Source: Burkholderia pseudomultivorans
GTDB lineage: Bacteria; Pseudomonadota; Gammaproteobacteria; Burkholderiales; Burkholderiaceae
Direction: 5' to 3'
Length of the DNA stretch: 64,000 nucleotides
NCBI RefSeq assembly: GCF_001718415.1
Contig: NZ_CP013377.1
Location: 744,001 to 808,000 of the forward strand
Under the pieces are notes generated by a model. That model was not told the DNA's origin, searched no databases, and worked only from the letters and a program-made list of their open reading frames with translations. Both the position numbers and the translations under genes were made by a program. Shown here in pieces: positions 62,489-64,000 of this stretch. Every line of letters begins with the position of its first letter. Positions within the stretch are counted from its first letter, which is position 1.

Positions 62489-62500
62489 CAACTAAAGTTG
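62489..62500 (+). repeat. CAACTAAAGTTG, candidate repeat 3 upstream of the TnsA-like gene
   Basis: A 12-bp dyad CAACT-AA-AGTTG located 50 bp before the ATG at 62550. It might act both as a transposase site and in control of the genes that follow. Confidence 0.5.
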
Positions 62501-62549
62501 GATAACGTGTGCTTTGCAGACGCATAGGTTTCCGACAATTGGAGGCGTC

Positions 62550-63224
62550 ATGGCATCTCATCCCACGCCGTCATCGCAGCAGCGCGCCAACGTGTTACGC
62601 GCGTACCGATATCGCGGCCGCAGAGACCGACAACTGTATCTCTCATATAGTGTCAAAACGGATCGCGACTGCATTCTTCCTTCAAATTATCGCTTCCTGC
62701 ATTGGCTCCTATACCTGGAAGCCGATCCTAATGTGATCGCCTTCGAATTACGGGACGACGCGGCTGTGGATAATGGCCCGGCCATCGGATGGGATGACGT
62801 ACACGCATGGGCAACGATGCGAGACCGTCGCGTCGTTGCCCACAGAATCGTCGCGGACGAGCGCGCCGAATTGGATAAGGTTGCGCGGTCAGACGAGGAG
62901 AATACTGCTAGCAATGTTCGGTTCATCCTTCAATCCGACTTGCGTGAAAAGGCAAATCTTGCCATGCGTTACGCCAAGGTCGTTTGCTTTGCTGCTGCTT
63001 TACGGGGGCAACGGCTAGATGCCCCGACCATCTTGTTAAGCGAAACCGCTCGTTCGACTGAGAACGGAACTGTCCAACAGCTTCTTGATGCAATGCCAGA
63101 CGTAGGCGAAGCCATTGCGAAAGGGCTGATCGCACGGCTGGCCATTAAAGGCTGGTTGAGTTTGGATTTGTCACATCGGAGCTTTACCCAGGAAACGCGA
63201 TGGCAGTGGGAGGGCGCGGCATGA
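62550..63224 (+). CDS. TnsA-like endonuclease subunit of a heteromeric transposase (probable)
   Basis: 224 aa. GGAGG at 62541-62545 precedes ATG 62550. The segment NYRFLHWLLYLEADPNVIAFEL resembles the TnsA N-terminal signature. The later catalytic acid-Lys pattern is not obvious, so the assignment rests mainly on position upstream of a TnsB-like gene. The C-terminal ~60 residues look like a winged helix. TnsA cuts the 5' ends of Tn7 while TnsB cuts the 3' ends. Codons and GC content differ from the host. Confidence 0.55.
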   Translation: MASHPTPSSQQRANVLRAYRYRGRRDRQLYLSYSVKTDRDCILPSNYRFLHWLLYLEADPNVIAFELRDDAAVDNGPAIGWDDVHAWATMRDRRVVAHRIVADERAELDKVARSDEENTASNVRFILQSDLREKANLAMRYAKVVCFAAALRGQRLDAPTILLSETARSTENGTVQQLLDAMPDVGEAIAKGLIARLAIKGWLSLDLSHRSFTQETRWQWEGAA

Positions 63225-64000
63225 GATCCAATCACCAGGACCAGCGGAGCAAGAGGGAACTGATTGCGAGTGTTCCGTCACTTGATACATGGCCGTCGAT
63301 TGATGGATCCCTGGGAACTGGTCAGTACACGGAGACAATTGCTAACCGGATAAAAGCGATCGAGATGTTGATTGCAGGTAGGACGTTTCGAGAAATCTTG
63401 CGAGTAACCGGCCAGCATCGCTCCACGATACTGAGCCTCGTTAGAAAATGTCTCGAAATTGCTGACGATGGCCGGATTCATGGGTATCGCGCTGTAGTGC
63501 CCTATGCACATCTTCAACCTAACGTGCGGCGCCGTCCGATTGCGGTGAAACGGCAGGAGCAACGTGGTGGAATGTCGTGTGCGCTCAACGACACGCTGGA
63601 GCGCTTTCCTGACCTTGAGGAAATGCTGATCACGAAACTTAAGAGGGAAAGGAACGGTGTTCCCGCCGGTCATCGACCGACCGGTATGGCGTTGGTACGA
63701 CTCTTTCATACTGCGCTTCGCAGTCGGAATGTCACGCCAAATGAATGGCCGTTCAGTTCTAAGCATCAAGGAAGACGGTCGATCGAGAAGTACATGCGAT
63801 CCCTATTGCGCGACTCATTCAGTGATGCCATCAAGCAGGATGGGAACTCTGATGCCAAGGCACTCGCGGCGACGGGGAGAGGGTTTGTGCCAATCCTCCC
63901 GTGCGCAGAACCATTCGACGTCGTAGAGATCGACGCCTATCACGTCGACGCCTTCTTGTCCGTTGCATTCGAAGCACCGGACGGCACAACTAGCGAAGTG
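63221..64000 (+). CDS. TnsB-like DDE transposase, 5' part (runs off the window)
   Basis: Open to the window end: 260 codons so far. The start ATGA overlaps the TnsA-like stop. The N-terminal helix-turn-helix region (TIANRIKAIEMLIAGRTFREI, RVTGQHRSTILSLVRKCL) is followed by a basic stretch. DVVEIDAYHVDAFLSV begins the integrase core with D238 as the first catalytic aspartate. The second D and the E lie beyond base 64000. It is a member of the Mu/TnsB/TniA group. The gene is partial only because of the window edge. Confidence 0.75.
   Translation, partial: MRSNHQDQRSKRELIASVPSLDTWPSIDGSLGTGQYTETIANRIKAIEMLIAGRTFREILRVTGQHRSTILSLVRKCLEIADDGRIHGYRAVVPYAHLQPNVRRRPIAVKRQEQRGGMSCALNDTLERFPDLEEMLITKLKRERNGVPAGHRPTGMALVRLFHTALRSRNVTPNEWPFSSKHQGRRSIEKYMRSLLRDSFSDAIKQDGNSDAKALAATGRGFVPILPCAEPFDVVEIDAYHVDAFLSVAFEAPDGTTSEV

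Larger units (their letters stand above)
61663..62549. other. Gene-free, low-GC left flank of the Tn7-like region
   Basis: GC content drops sharply from about 61805 on. Short open frames at 61898-62116 and 62178-62436 look non-coding. Three copies of an AACTNNAGTTG dyad lie at 61821, 61953 and 62489. This is probably the end region of the element carrying the genes at 62550 and 63221. No clean terminal sequence or target duplication could be recognised. Confidence 0.55.
61805..64000. mobile_element. Left part of a Tn7-like transposable element (truncated by window)
   Basis: Begins near the drop in GC content and contains the TnsA-like and TnsB-like genes plus AACTNNAGTTG repeats. It inserts beside the DUF2945 gene. 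The right end, cargo and targeting genes lie beyond base 64000. The left boundary is approximate. Confidence 0.6.

Overview
The window is GC-rich (roughly 65-70% by eye). Its gene set fits a Burkholderia, most likely a cepacia-complex secondary chromosome: a penR/penA beta-lactamase pair with a twin-arginine signal, a qseBC-ygiW locus, an arginine decarboxylase/antiporter pair, a TRAP C4-dicarboxylate system and many one-off regulators. No rRNA, tRNA or CRISPR array was seen. Species and replicon are inferences from gene content.

Layout. 0.1-3.1 kb: a membrane-anchored papain-like protein, a small exported protein and a secreted RNase T2. 3.2-8.8 kb: a catabolic cluster with an isochorismatase-like hydrolase, an AraC regulator and a divergent operon of EthA-like Baeyer-Villiger monooxygenase, alpha/beta hydrolase and saccharopine-dehydrogenase-like enzyme. 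8.8-10.6 kb: two small conserved genes and arsN2. 10.6-14.2 kb: a module (flavin-reductase-like protein, NCS1 permease, GntR regulator) bounded by two copies of the 3' end of the glutaminase gene glsA. 14.1-17.2 kb: glsA and an RstA/RstB-like two-component system. 17.2-23.2 kb: dctMQP, with a divergent sensor kinase and FixJ-type regulator. 23.2-30.4 kb: a PlpD-like patatin autotransporter, an MreB paralogue with a sigma-28-like promoter, a DUF218 protein, a glycogen-debranching-type enzyme and a small acidic protein. 30.4-33.8 kb: penR/penA between two arrays of a 65-bp repeat. 33.8-36.4 kb: qseC, qseB and a divergent ygiW-like gene. 36.4-48.2 kb: RpiR and FtrA regulators, a GNAT enzyme, an ankyrin protein, a PEP-mutase-like enzyme, a P450, a rhodanese, a DKNYY/propeller protein and a TPR protein. 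48.2-52.1 kb: adiC-adiA. 52.6-61.7 kb: an M20 peptidase, a malate/lactate dehydrogenase-type enzyme, a TfoX-N protein, NnrU, an amino-acid permease, a TSUP exporter, a beta-helix protein, DUF488 and DUF2945. 61.8-64.0 kb: a lower-GC, transferred region with a Tn7-like TnsA/TnsB pair; tnsB runs off the window.

Several loci form working units: dctPQM takes up dicarboxylates under its two-component pair; PenR controls penA; adiC-adiA consumes protons by arginine/agmatine exchange; qseBC probably controls the ygiW-like gene.

The most notable unexplained structures are three. First, eight copies of a 65-bp repeat with DnaA-box-like arms, at about 165-bp spacing, flank penRA. Second, the duplicated glsA 3' end differs only at synonymous positions inside the coding part, which looks like the scar of a site-specific integration. 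Third, a partial Tn7-like element lies at the right edge with three near-identical dyads at its left side.
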